Below are positions 43,350 through 54,194 of a DNA stretch of 64,000 nucleotides, in pieces. Under the pieces are notes generated by a model that made no database searches, had not been told where the DNA came from, and saw only the letters and a list, made by a program, of their open reading frames with translations. Origin of the DNA: Notholithocarpus densiflorus (Eukaryota > Streptophyta > Magnoliopsida > Fagales > Fagaceae); contig JARYZH020000238.1 in the NCBI GenBank assembly GCA_030021035.2, positions 1 through 64,000 of the forward strand, given 5' to 3'. The translations under genes were made by a program, and so were the position numbers. Position 1 is the stretch's first letter. Each line of letters opens with the position of its first letter.

Positions 43350-43913
43350 TCACTATTGAACTTGCCCAATCTCTCAACTTTATACATTGGCAATAATCAA
43401 CTTGTTGGTCCCCTGCCTAATCACGTAAGTGGGCTTTTGAATCTAATTGATTTCTCTTTAGATTCAAATTTCCTAAACGGAACATTGCCATCTTGGTTGT
43501 TAAATTTGCCATCTTCGGTGAGGTTAAGTCTTTATGATAATCAATTCATTGGTGAGATTGGTGAATTCAAATCCAATTCATTGGAGTATCTTGATTTGGG
43601 TTATAATAAAGTACAGGGCTCTATACCTAAGTCACTATTGAACTTGCCAAATCTCAGAGCTTTATACCTTGACAACAATCAACATGTTGGTCCCCTTCCT
43701 AATCACATAAGTGGTTTGAATCTAGTTATATTCTATTTAAGTTCAAATTTCCTAAATGGGACTCTATCATCTTGGTTGTTCAGTTTACCCTCTTTAGTGA
43801 GATTAAGCATAGCTGGTAATCAATTCATTGGTGAGATTGGTGAATTCAAGTCCAATTCATTGGAGTATCTTGATTTGGGTCATAATAAGCTACGGGGCTC
43901 TATACCTAGGTCA
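43350..43913 (+). repeat. In-frame 282-bp LRR block duplication in RLP copy 2
   Basis: TCACTATTGAACTTGCC starts at 43350 and again at 43632, 282 bases (94 codons) apart. Each copy encodes LNLPNL, NQ(L/H)VGPLPNH, SSNFLNGTL or the like, and NQFIGEIGEFKSNSLEYLDL. RLP copy 1 has a single version of the block, so it doubled only in this gene, adding about four LRRs. Confidence 0.88.
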
Positions 43914-45554
43914 ATATCTAGAATTGTTAACCTTACTTCTCTATCTCTCTCATCAAATAATTGGAGTATTGTGTTGGAGTTAGAAATGTTTTCAAAGCTA
44001 AAAAATCTCCAGTATCTTGATTTTTCAAATAACTTAGTTAGCATCAACAATAATGTCACCTATACCCTGCCCAATCTTTACCATTTGAACTTGTCTTCTT
44101 GCAACATTAGTGAATTCCCAATTTTCTTAAGAACGACAACAAACTTACAGTTCTTAGACCTTTCCAAGAATAGAATTTATGGTCAATTTCCAAGATGGTT
44201 GGGGGATGTGGGGAGGGATTCATTATATTTTCTTGATCTTCGTGACAATTTGCTTCAAGGACCATTTCCCACTCTAAGTTTTCTTAGTATGCAATATTTG
44301 TTTGTCTCAAATAACAAATTCACCGAAGAAATCCCTTCTTTAATTTGCAACGCAAGTGCCCTTGAGGTTCTAGATTTGTCTCATAACAACTTAAGTGGCA
44401 TGATTCCTAAGTGTTTGGTACACTCTAATGTCCTCTCAGTGTTGGATTTGCGAATGAATAGCCTTCATGGTACCATCCCTACAACATTTTCCAAGAGAAA
44501 TCATTTTAGGAATATTAACCTTAATGGCAATCAATTGGAAGGACCATTGCCATGATCTTTGGAAAATTGTAGGAACTTGGAAGTTCTAGATCTTGGAAGT
44601 AATAAGATAAACGGAACCTTCCCTTATTGGTTGGAAGGTCTTTTATATTTGCGGGTTCTTGTCTTAAGATCAAACAAATTTCAAGGTCGTATAGGCAATC
44701 CTAAGATCAAATTTCCTTTCCCAAATTTGCGAATCCTAGACATCTCTAACAATGAGTTTAATGGTCCTTTGCCAAGAGAATATTTCAAATATTTGAAAGC
44801 CATGACAAATGTGGATGAAGGAAAAGGTGCGTTGAAATATATGGGAGACAGGTATTATCAGGATTCTTTGAATGTGATGATGAAAGGGTTGTATATGGAG
44901 TTGGTGAGAATCCAAACTGTCTTCACTACCATTGATTTTTCAAACAATAGTTTCGAAGGAGAGATGCCAAAGATAATTGGGAGGCTAAAATCACTCAAGG
45001 GGCTCAACTTTTCTCACAACAACCTTACAGGTTATATTCCATCATCATTTGGAAATTTGAACAATCTTGAATGGTTAGACCTCTCTTTCAATAAGCTTAT
45101 TGGGGAGATTCCTAGGCAATTGGCAGATCTACCGTGGCTTGAAGTTTTAAAGTTGTCACATAACCAACTTACAGGACACATAACTTCTGGAAAGCAATTC
45201 AATACATTTGATAATTATTCATACATTGAAAACCAGGGATTATGTGGATTTCTGTTGTCATGAACATGCGGCAGCCATGAGGCAAAGAAACCAACACCAT
45301 TGACCTTACAACAAGAAGACAATTTAGAGCCTAAAAATGGGTTTGATTGGCAAGCCGTATCGATGGGTTATGGATGTGGAGTGATATTTGGAACCTTGAT
45401 GGGATATCTTATGTTTAAAATTGGAAAACCAAAGTGGATTATGAGGATGGTCAAGTTAGAGCAACATATCATGCTTAGAAGGCTGAAAAAGAATGCCCAA
45501 AGACATGGTGGAAACAAACAACTAGTCAGGACAATTTGTGGGTGGTTTTGCTAG

Positions 45555-47122
45555 AGTTTTTCAAGAAGCTTTTAAAGGCATGTTGTACTATGTTGTAATT
45601 TTTGGAAACCACTTCGATTTCATAAAATGGTTAGGAGTCCATGTAGAATGCATCTGTAGTGGGTCTTCCTCATTTCTGGATCATGGGGTTTTCAACCAAG
45701 GAGGAGATTCTGACACAAATGGCGAAGCCCAGTAGAAGGCGGAGCTCTCATCCAGCCATGTCCATGTGGCAGGATTAGGCTAAAGAAGAACCCTCTCTAA
45801 ACACTCACTTCCTCATCGTCCTTATTCCCTCTCTTCTTCATTTTTTAAACAATGGAGATAGCACAGAATTGTGATTTAGGAAAATATCAAGCTTCTTTCA
45901 TGGTCCCCAAAGACACAAGACGCCATTCTTTGCCAAGGTATGCCTCCCTCTTTAGTTACATCTTTTGGTGCCTTTGTCGCTGTCTTCTCTGTTTTTCTCT
46001 AAATTCAAAGGCTCATTCAAAGGAAAATCAAGATGTTGGGCTTTGTTATTATTATTTATAACATACGTGTTTGATTTATTTATTTTATTGCAGCTGTTGG
46101 CATTGTTTCTGTTGAAGTAATTGGTAAGCTCAAGATCTCTTCCCGCCTTTCAATATGGTTTTCTGATATTATAATATGTCTTTTATTGATCTAATTTTTT
46201 TGCCCAATAAGGTTCAAGGTTGTTGCCTTCGATGTTTCAAAACATATCAATAACATCTGTGTTCTTGAATAGATCAAGACCTCTACTGCTAACACTAAGG
46301 TCCTATTTCTCTCTTTTTTTTTTTTTGATTTTATGGCTAGGTTATGTACCATATCCTTATATATACAAATTTTGCTTTTGTTTTTCGTGTCCATTTTTTG
46401 ATTCTTTGGTGAATGCGTTTCTTAATGTTTAACATTTGCTATCTATGTTGAATGTGAATATTGTCACTTTTTGATTGAAAAAAGAAGAAAAGAGAATTCA
46501 AATTGGTTAAAGATATTGAGATTGTATCATACATGTTAAATTACCAATTTTCCCAAAAGTTTAAGCTATTAGAAAATGGTCAATTTAATCAATCAACCAT
46601 ATTCTAACAAGTATCATGTCTCAAGGAGGCTATGGCAATTAAGTCATGGTGTCTAATAAAATCCCAGGTATATACTTGGTACCAAGTGTCAAGTTTGAGG
46701 AGACATTAAGGCTTGGTTTGCGGTTGCAAAGAGAATTTTTTGTTAGTGAATAGTCATGTTGTAATTGGGGGGAGGTCATTTCTCTGATTTTGATGATAGG
46801 CGTAATTAAGGGTTTTAGACTTTTAGTTTGATTCTTTGTTAGGTTAGTTCTAGCTTCTATTTAGTTTCATGCTTACTTTGTTTTTGTTATTAGATGTTGC
46901 AGCATCTAGTGGCTCGAGTTTGCTGTTTGTATGGTTTCATTCATAAAAAAATTATAAAAAATTATAAAAAAAAAATTATAATAAAAAAGTTACAATTTTC
47001 TATGATTTTCCTTAAGGACCTTAATTATATTTGCTAACTTAGTTTTTACATTTCCAAACAATCTAGAATGAATCCCTCAAGTTGGATTGGATTGGGTTGC
47101 TTGTTAGAGCCATCGTGATTCT
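45555..47122. other. 3' flank of RLP copy 2
   Basis: Colinear with 10434-11760 behind RLP copy 1. Bases 46530-46615 are an old solo relative of the TRIM terminal repeat (ATGTTAAATTACCAATTTTC ... AACAAG). Bases 46640-46960 are LINE 3'-end-like sequence, similar to 48290-48550. No gene is recognised. Confidence 0.6.
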
Positions 47123-47403
47123 ATTAAATTACCGATTGTCCCAAAAGCTTAAGCTGTTAGGAAATGGCGAATTTAATCACTTAACCATAAGTCTAACACT
47201 CCCCCTCACTTGTGGGCCTAAACTTCCCTTTAATAAGTGGGGGCCCAACAAGTGGGAATTTAACATTTTAAATGGGAGGTAGAGTAAAGCCAGGGATCGA
47301 ACTCAAGATCTCCTGCTCTGATACCATGTTAAATTACCGATTATCCCAAAAGCTTAAGCTGTTAGGAAATGGTGAATTTAATCACTTAACCATAAGTCTA
47401 ACA
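47123..47403 (-). mobile_element. TRIM/SMART miniature LTR retroelement, 281 bp
   Basis: Two direct terminal repeats of 76-77 bases lie at 47123-47198 and 47327-47403, flanked by the 5-base duplication GATTC (47118-47122 and 47404-47408). On the minus strand the LTR starts TGTTAGACTTATGG and ends AATTTAACA. It is followed at once by TGGTATCAGAGC, complementary to the 3' end of initiator tRNA-Met (primer-binding site). A purine tract (GTGAGGGGGAG) precedes the second LTR. It has no coding capacity and needs enzymes from another retroelement. Size and layout match the SMART class of plant TRIMs. Confidence 0.9.
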
Positions 47404-47980
47404 GATTCATGGGTTGGGTTGGGTAGATATAGGAATTTCTCAATACAAGGATGTTGGGAATACCCCAAACCCAAACCCAATCCATTCACACTCTTACTTT
47501 TAGTATTTGGAAAATCATTACTTATCAAAAAAACAATCTAGAATGAAAGTGCGCACTTAAACCTGCATTCCATTTATTATGTTCTTTTTTGTGATTTAAT
47601 TATTGAGAAGTTCTAGATTTGGATAGAAAGTGAAAGAAATGCTACTATTGAGGAATGTTCTGCAACAGTTGTGGTTCATATCCTTTAAGAGTTAAAAGTC
47701 AAAGGTGATTGAGATTTAAGTGACCCTTACCTTTGTCAACGATGACTCTGACTCCAGTCTATATCCATTATCAAAGAAAATTAGAACATATTAATCAAAC
47801 TTTGGAGAAATATGCCTCCATCTTGCCAAGATAGGCTTCCTTCTTTAGTTACATCTTCTCCCTTTTACTTAAAGAATAATAAATAATGCATTGAGCCATG
47901 TTGTGAGTAGAACTTATGTTTACAGTTCTATTGTAAATAAGCTTTAGAGTAAATAAGAGCTATATATCCTGAAATGAAGT
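47404..47980. other. Intergenic within the RLP copy 2 flank
   Basis: No gene is recognised. The sequence is present only in the copy 2 flank and has no counterpart behind RLP copy 1. Confidence 0.45.
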
Positions 47981-48560
47981 GGTAGAAAGTGATCTGACTT
48001 TCCACTCAAGGCAGGCCATTTAAATGTGGCTATCATGGTGTGTCTTCTGCAGGAGCTGCCTTGAGAGTAGGACCACATGTTTTTTGATTATCCTCTCTCA
48101 AAGAGACTATGGGAGCAAGTTAATTCATGATGTTCAATAAAATCTCTGGTATATATCTTGTGTTAAGTGGTTGTATGGATAGGTTTAGGGGTAAAAGTTT
48201 TGAAAGTACCGTATGCAAACTTGCTTGGTCTATGGTGGTTTATTATATTTGGCTTAAGGAAATGCTCTTGTATGTAATGGTAATGTAAAGTCTGAGGAGG
48301 CTATCCTGCTTTTAATTAGAAGAGAGATTAAGGCCTATGTTGAGTTTGTAATGAGAATGAAAATTTTGTTAGTGAATAATCTTATGCTGTAATTCTTTGG
48401 AAGAGAGGGAAGGGGGTTGCATTTCACTACCTTGTATGATAGCCGTAATTGAGGAGTTTTAGTTTGATTGTTTGTAAGTTTGGTTTCAGTAGCTATTTAG
48501 TTTGCTGCTTGCTCGGTTTGTCTATTTTGTTTACTTTAAAAATTCATTCATTAATAGGGG
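47981..48560 (+). mobile_element. LINE 3' remnant (end of ORF2 and 3' UTR)
   Basis: Broken frames give ESRDHMF-like, FFDYPLSKRLWEQV-like and EEAILLLI pieces, as in the zinc-binding end of L1 ORF2. A 3' part similar to 46740-46960 follows. It is heavily decayed and the strand is inferred from these fragments. Confidence 0.5.
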
Positions 48561-48715
48561 GAAAAAAGGTTATGCTTATCTTTGATTCTCCTTGACCATT
48601 TTTTCTTACTTATTTTCTACATCGCGAAACAAACCACAAAGATAGCATACATTCAAACCTGAATTCACTCACTGCCAAACCTTACCTGAATTCAAACCAA
48701 CATTTTTTTGGCAAA

Positions 48716-48965
48716 ACAAATTACACTTTTGGTCCTCTAACAATGGGGTGGATTTAATTTCATCCCTACACATTTAATTGTGTCAATTTTGTCAATTTTG
48801 TTTCTCAACTTACAAAATCAAGTCAAAATTTAAGGATACAATTGATTTGATTTTGAATAGTTGAAGGATGATATTGATACAATTAATAGTTGAGGGACCT
48901 TGATTTTAAAATTTGAAGGACAAAAGTGACACAATTAAATGTATAGGGACAAAATTGGCCCACAC
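48716..48965. mobile_element. MITE-like repeat of about 250 bp
   Basis: The left end ATTACACTTTTGGTCCTCTA pairs partly with the reverse complement of the right end (GTGGGCCAATTTTGTCCCTA). Such ends are common in plant miniature elements. The superfamily and target duplication were not determined. Confidence 0.45.
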
Positions 48966-50699
48966 CTTTTTATTGATCACATTGCTCCTATAATTACTGT
49001 GTTTTGCTATTTACTGTCTTTTCATTTTTGGTTTTACTATTGAGAACTTCTAGATTTGGACCAAAAGTGTAAGACAATGCAACTCTTGAGAAATGTCCTG
49101 CAATAATCAAGGTTCAGATCCTTTATGAATTAAAAGACAGAGGTGATTGAGATTTCTATATGTTGTGCAATTGTATCTTTTTTTCTTTTTTTTTTTGTTA
49201 TCAATTTTATGGTTGTTTTAATATGGTTATGATATTAAATTCAATGATGAAACAATTTATGTGTTTCAGGTTCAACTTTTAGAGACCAAAATGCAATAGC
49301 TCTATCAAGGCAGGTTGAATCATTTAATGCTCAGAATGGTAAAATCTAAGGTCCTGTTAATCTAAAGGTTTGGCTTTGCTATTAGATTTTTCTTTTTAGG
49401 TGTTTGAAATGTTCATTGCATTTTAAAACCTATAGGCAATAGCATAGAGATGTTGTTTTGTGGATCTTCTGCTTTAGTGATGTTCCACTCCCTTTTCCAA
49501 CTCATTGGACTCTTCTACTAGTAATTTATTTTGTTTATCAAATCAAAGAGTTTCTCCCATTAATGTTTGCTTTGCATGTTCTAAAACAAGTTATTTTATA
49601 TATTCCTGTTTCCCAAAGCCAAATTAGATATATGTTTCATTTCTTCTTGGCAAAACTCAAGGTATTTTCTGCCTTTTGTTTTCTTTTGTCCTTTTTATTC
49701 TTTAAATAGTTCTGTTGTCTACTTTTATAAAAATAAAAATAAATAAATGTTCTATTGTCTACTTGAATATCAAACAAGTATTTGCTACACAAGAAGCTGC
49801 ATATATAATCTCTAAAAAAACCACCTTCTTTTCCCTTACCATAAATTTTGATTTTTGTTACATTCACGCAAAGTGTTTGATAAAATACCTGAGGATCTTA
49901 TTCTTTGTATTAGAATTTAATATTGATAACATACCTTAAATTTCATCTTGCCAACCCCTAATAGAAATTTCAATGTTTATGTGGTTTGATTCAAAATGGA
50001 ATCATTTTATTTTGTTGTATAGTAGATGCAATGAATGATAGGATGATATGACCCTATACCTTTAACTTTTGTGATTTCACTCAACTGTTATATAAATCTC
50101 CACATGGAATGAAGTCTCAGGCTAATTCAGCTTTACTCTACTTATATTGCATTTGAGCCATTTGTTGCATAGCAGTGTGCTCTTAGGAACCATTTGTGGT
50201 ATGTGATAATGAAAGTAGTGAAAGTGAAATACATGGATTTTGTTGGGAAGGAAGCACTTAATTGTTTAGGCATCCAACAACTAAACTATGGTGCTTCTTT
50301 AGGTAATAGAATGGTGAAAATTACCCTTAGCTAAATATAAACTTTTTCAACTCATGAATTCGAGAATCCACTTGATGCTTTTCTTAGTGATCTTTGATTC
50401 AATGTTTTGTGCTACTCACAATTTGGATGGTATGGAATCAATGATTCACTTATTTTGTGTTAGTACTATTCTTAGTTATGAAAGAAAAGTAAAAGGCTGG
50501 TGGATTTTGAATCTTTTGCGTAGAATCAGTATCTTATTTATAGTTTTCAATGTGACTAATATCAATTTAGTATACAGACATGAAACGAAAGTGCTTGATT
50601 GTCTTTTTTAAAGCTCCCTGATTTATTATTTTTCTGCTGCTTACTGTGTCGATGTTAAGGACTTAGATGAAAAAACTTATTTTGTATTAGTACCTATTG
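48966..50699. other. Remaining RLP copy 2 flank and unique sequence
   Basis: Bases 49480-50060 match 11900-12440. This closes the duplicated unit and shows that about 2.7 kb (46740-49480) is present here but absent behind RLP copy 1. Bases 50100-50699 show nothing recognisable. Confidence 0.55.
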
Positions 50700-51604
50700 T
50701 TTTAGTTGTGGGGAAAATTTTTATGGGTTTTCTATGTCTGTGTTTGCAGTTCACAGAGGGATATCACTCCGCTGGATGTCAATGGTGATGTTGAGCAACC
50801 TATCTTTGATATCAAGATTTCTATTTTCCCTTTATATCAAGTTGTAATTGATATTAAGGGAAGCTTTGCTGACCTATTGGAGTTGATACGTTGTAGACCC
50901 TATATGATGGAGTTGCTTGCTGTCACGGCTTGGCATCTGTGGACCCGACAAAATAAGTCCAGACTCAAACACTGTATCTCGCCCCTAACAAATGTCCCAA
51001 CTGAAGCTCGCTACTATCTTTCTGTGTACAAGAAGTTCAATAGTACCCCGGTGAAGACTCAGAAATGCAAAAAAGTGCAGTGGAAGCCACCGGATTTGAA
51101 TCAATATAAGCCAAACTTCCTCGGGGCTGTTTTTGCTGAAATGGGAGAGGCAGGGATTGGAGTTGTAATTAGGAAAAAAAAAGGAAAGGCAATGGCTTCG
51201 CTGTCTGAAAAAATTTGCAATCCATCATCTGTTGTTGTTCTGGAACTCCTGGCGGCTAGGCGAGCAACTACTTTCACTAGAGAAGTAAGCTTAGACAATT
51301 CCATCCTAGAAGGGGATGCTCAGATAGTCATCAATGCTCTGAAAAATGGTGATATGTTCAATTCTGAGTTTGGTCACTTGCTTAAAGGCACTTTGTCTCA
51401 TTTGAACTCTTTGAAGAGTTGGTCACTCTCTCATACTTATAGGCAAGGCAATGCAATTACAGATGTCTTAGCTAGGAAAGCTAAATTTTCTTTTCCGTTT
51501 TTTGTTTGGATGGAATCTGTTCCTCCAGATTTAATTACTTTTGTAAACGTTGATTTACCAGCCCCTTAATGAAATAGCAATTGATTGTTTTCTAAAAAAA
51601 AAAA
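50700..51604 (+). mobile_element. 5'-truncated LINE with a long open RNase H frame
   Basis: Bases 50706-51569 form a 287-codon open frame whose second half is the RNase H domain at the end of plant L1 ORF2. It reads KKVQWKPPDLNQYK, AEMGEAGIGVVIRKKKGKAM, VVVLELLAARRATTF, LEGDAQIVINALKNGDM and YRQGNAITDVLARKAKFSF. The first catalytic aspartate is lost: residues read NFLGA where the family has NFDGA. GDAQ and the distal D remain. The region before it (SFADLLELIRC, ELLAVTAWHLWTRQNKSR) is the linker after the zinc-binding part. It ends in an A run at 51594-51604, as expected of a LINE. No intact RT is present. Confidence 0.85.
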
Positions 51605-51791
51605 GTTGTAATTGTTGCTTTCAAATCTTATGTAGTTCCATTTATGATAGTAGGGCCAGCGTAGTACATTCAAAGAAATCCCTATGAATTCATTTTTTTT
51701 CCTGAGTTATTGAATCAAACATGCATCCAAATTCTATTCTAAATTTAGATAATTCAATTGAAAATGATTCTTAATTTTTTTTAGCAAAGAC

Positions 51792-52778
51792 TGTTAGGAC
51801 ATATGTGATTCAATGTTAGGAACATATGTCACTATTTTATGTAATTGTCTAATCCTTTGACAAAACACACTTTACTTGTATTTGGGTAGATCTAGGATGT
51901 GTTTAATGCTTCAAGAAACAAGGTTTCAAGTTCAAGTGTTAAAGCCATGCAAGTCTGTCCAAGAATCAAGTAATGAAGTGTTGGATTTTAAAGCTCGACA
52001 GCTAGCATCTATCGAGGTTTAAAAGCTACTGAAGCCCGTGGCTCGACAGCTAGCTCAATAGATGGCTATCTATCGAGGTTTATGAAACTCAGTTTTTCAG
52101 AGCTATTTTTCATCCAATCCGTGAGTAAGTGTTTAGGCTTTCTTTTTCACAACCTTAAACATATATAAGGATTATTTTAAGGGCCGTCAAAGGTTACACG
52201 AGTTGCATGAGTGTGGAGCAAAGTCTTGTTCATGCAAAGTGTGGAGCAAAGTCTCTTGAAGAAGCTACTGTGTTTGTACACCGTAGGGTTTTGTGACCAA
52301 GGAGCTTCATGATCTTCATCGTGTGATGAACTGAAGAACTTTGCAGCCAACATCTTTCTCAAGTTGGTGATTAAGTCGCGTACTGGGATCCGCGCAATTG
52401 GTTAGTCATGTACTGGGAGCCGTGCATTGAAAATGAGAGATTGTCACTATAGAACAAGTCCAATTGGGTATTGGGGTAAGGGTTCAACTGAAGGTTGGTA
52501 TAAAGTACTGGGATTCCTTTACTTGTAACTGCTTGTTGTGATAATAGTGAATTCTCGGGAGTGGTGACCTTAAAATCACCCGGTAGGGTTTTTGTCGTGT
52601 AGGTTTTCCCCATTTGAAAACAAATCACCTGTGTCAAATTTAATTTCCGCTGCATTTAGTTTAATTGGTGATTTGTTTGTACTACCACGCTATTGCATGT
52701 CAAATTGACTAAATTAATTCACTCGGCTAATTAATTGGTTAATTTATCACAAGGGGTCAATACATTCTTGGCCTATCA
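51792..52778 (+). mobile_element. Copia-type solo LTR, 987 bp
   Basis: It begins TGTTAGGACATATGTGATTC and ends TTCTTGGCCTATCA (TG...CA). The flanking five bases are AAGAC and AAGAT, a near-match target duplication. Inside, CTCGACAGCTAGC and CTATCTATCGAGGTTTA or the like occur twice (about 51998-52022 and 52043-52083), and ACATATATAAGG near 52158 is a TATA candidate. No internal coding region is present. Confidence 0.65.
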
Positions 52779-52783
52779 AAGAT

Positions 52784-53335
52784 GATGTTTACCTGATAGT
52801 GCATTCATACACGTGGATAAAGTGGAAGAAAACCAAAAGGTGGAGTTCTATTGAGTTCTTGAAAACTTCCCTTGAGTTATAATCAGGAATTTTGTGGTGA
52901 TTAAGAAGCTTGGTATCAGGACTAAGTACCTTAGTTTCGATCATGGTGGAAAAATTAGGTCTGAAGGAAAGAGGAAACATCTTGAATGTGTCAAAGGCTA
53001 ATAGAGCACATGTTGACTATTTTAGGGTTTGATGGTGCCACAGAAGTGAAAGTCTTCTCTCAGTTACTAATTGTCATCCACTTATCAAAAAAAAAAAAAA
53101 AAAAAAAGCTACTAAGCTACCATGCATGTAATATATACTAAGTTTGAAAATCTAATATTTTCTTGAATAATCGTGTTCTGTTCACTATTTAGGGTCACTA
53201 TAGTGCATGCTTTAGTTTTACGGCTAGAAGAGCAGTCTTATGCACCACTGTAATGGCTTTTCTGATAGTGTGCAATGTATGACTAATCTTGGAAAACTAA
53301 TTTTATTGTAGACCAGTACATCTACACACTGTGTT
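52784..53335. other. Intergenic, nothing recognised
   Basis: An A run occupies about 53088-53107. No coding similarity was seen on either strand. Confidence 0.5.
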
Positions 53336-53840
53336 CAAGGTAAATATTTCGAGATCTGCGGGGTTGGTAGATGAAATGGAGAGGAAAGGCTAAGCCATAA
53401 ACAAATCGTTAAGGCAATGGCATTATTTCAAGAGATGGAAGGCTAAACCATAATATTGTGATTTATACAACATCTTGATTAAGGGTTTGTGTAATTCTGG
53501 GAAACTTACAACTGCAAGAGAAGTCTCTTATAGTCTCCCTACCAAAGGATTGCAGCCTGATGTTCCAACTTACAATATTATGATCAAAGAGCTTTGCCAA
53601 GAGGAACTAATAGATGAAGCATATGAATTGCTTGAGAAAATGAATGGGAATGGTGGCTCACCTAATGATCGCATGTATAACAAAGTCATCCAAGGGTTAC
53701 TGCAACATGATGAGACATCAAAGGCAATGAAACATCTCCAAATAAAGGTTGACAAGGGGTTTGTCAGCAAATGCAACCAATGCATCCATGTTGGTTGAAT
53801 TGCTATCTGCCAATCCAAGAGATAAAGCAATGCAATAATT
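53336..53840 (+). pseudogene. PPR protein, C-terminal fragment
   Basis: Three to four pentatricopeptide repeats remain. A decayed one (frames giving KAMALFQEME) precedes 53475, then come MIKGLCNSGKLTTAREVSYS, GLQPDVPTYNIMIKELCQEE, LIDEAYELLEKMNGNGGSPN and YNKVIQGLLQHDETSKAMKH. PPR proteins bind organelle RNA, and this style (LC.SGKL, GL.PDVVTY) fits the P-class group near fertility-restorer-like genes. A small frameshift near 53765 ends the frame in KCNQCIHVG, while the true tail (SANATNASMLVELLSANPRD) continues in another frame. No N-terminus, organelle target peptide or start is present, so it is a relic. Confidence 0.8.
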
Positions 53841-54194
53841 ACTTCAATAACTTGTATGAAGGCTTTTAGTTTTTTCTATATACTAGGGGCATGGCAGAGA
53901 AGTGGTTTTGGGAAGGGAGATAGTATTGCTATGCAAATCACTAAATGTGAGGCGAAGTGCAATATAGTCCTGAATTTAAATTTTGAGACGCATCATGGTA
54001 TAAATAACAACTCACCATCATATAGAGTGTACCTTTTGGTTGAATAATATAGTCATAGGCCATATATTGCGCCACAGTCTAGAAGAGCTGAAAAGAATAT
54101 GATTATTCAAGAAAATAATATTTATATTATGAACAATGTATGTTCTATTCATTAGTGTGGTGCATTACTACTCTAAACTAAACTAATATGTGCC
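53841..54194. repeat. PPR 3' flank, copy 1 of a duplicated block
   Basis: Nearly identical to 59275-59502 plus 60679-60802 in the second copy. It keeps the empty site (ATTGCGCC, 54066-54073) of the hAT element inserted in the other copy. Confidence 0.75.

Larger units (their letters stand above)
42284..45554 (+). pseudogene. LRR receptor-like protein (RLP), copy 2, three disabling changes
   Basis: Paralogue of the gene at 6154, starting at an equivalent ATG (MGCLSWKYQVLCLLSFLFHS). It has the same N-cap (CCTWDGVVC), LRR array, island region (MTNVDEGKGALKYMGDRYYQ) and membrane helix (GYGCGVIFGTLMGYLMF). Exons are 42284-43237 and 43336-45554. Damage: one base lost near 42686 (CATCTAACC versus CATCTTAACC), TGA at 44553-44555 and TGA at 45261-45263. 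Both stops sit where copy 1 has AGA (Arg). The original stop is also changed, so the last frame runs on to TAG 45554. Compared with copy 1 it lacks about 14 residues before the N-cap and about two LRRs ahead of the intron, but carries a 94-residue internal duplication. It cannot make a full receptor. Confidence 0.9.

Noticed and set aside
44553..45263. The two TGA codons as RNA-edited or recoded sites
   Set aside because: The paralogue has AGA at both and the change is A to T, which plant RNA editing does not reverse. No selenocysteine use is known in land plants. Ordinary nonsense mutation is simpler.
53856..54047. A 63-codon open frame present in both copies of the PPR block (also 59285-59476)
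   Set aside because: The two copies are recent near-identical duplicates, so shared openness is expected. No family was recognised and the changes include non-conservative ones.
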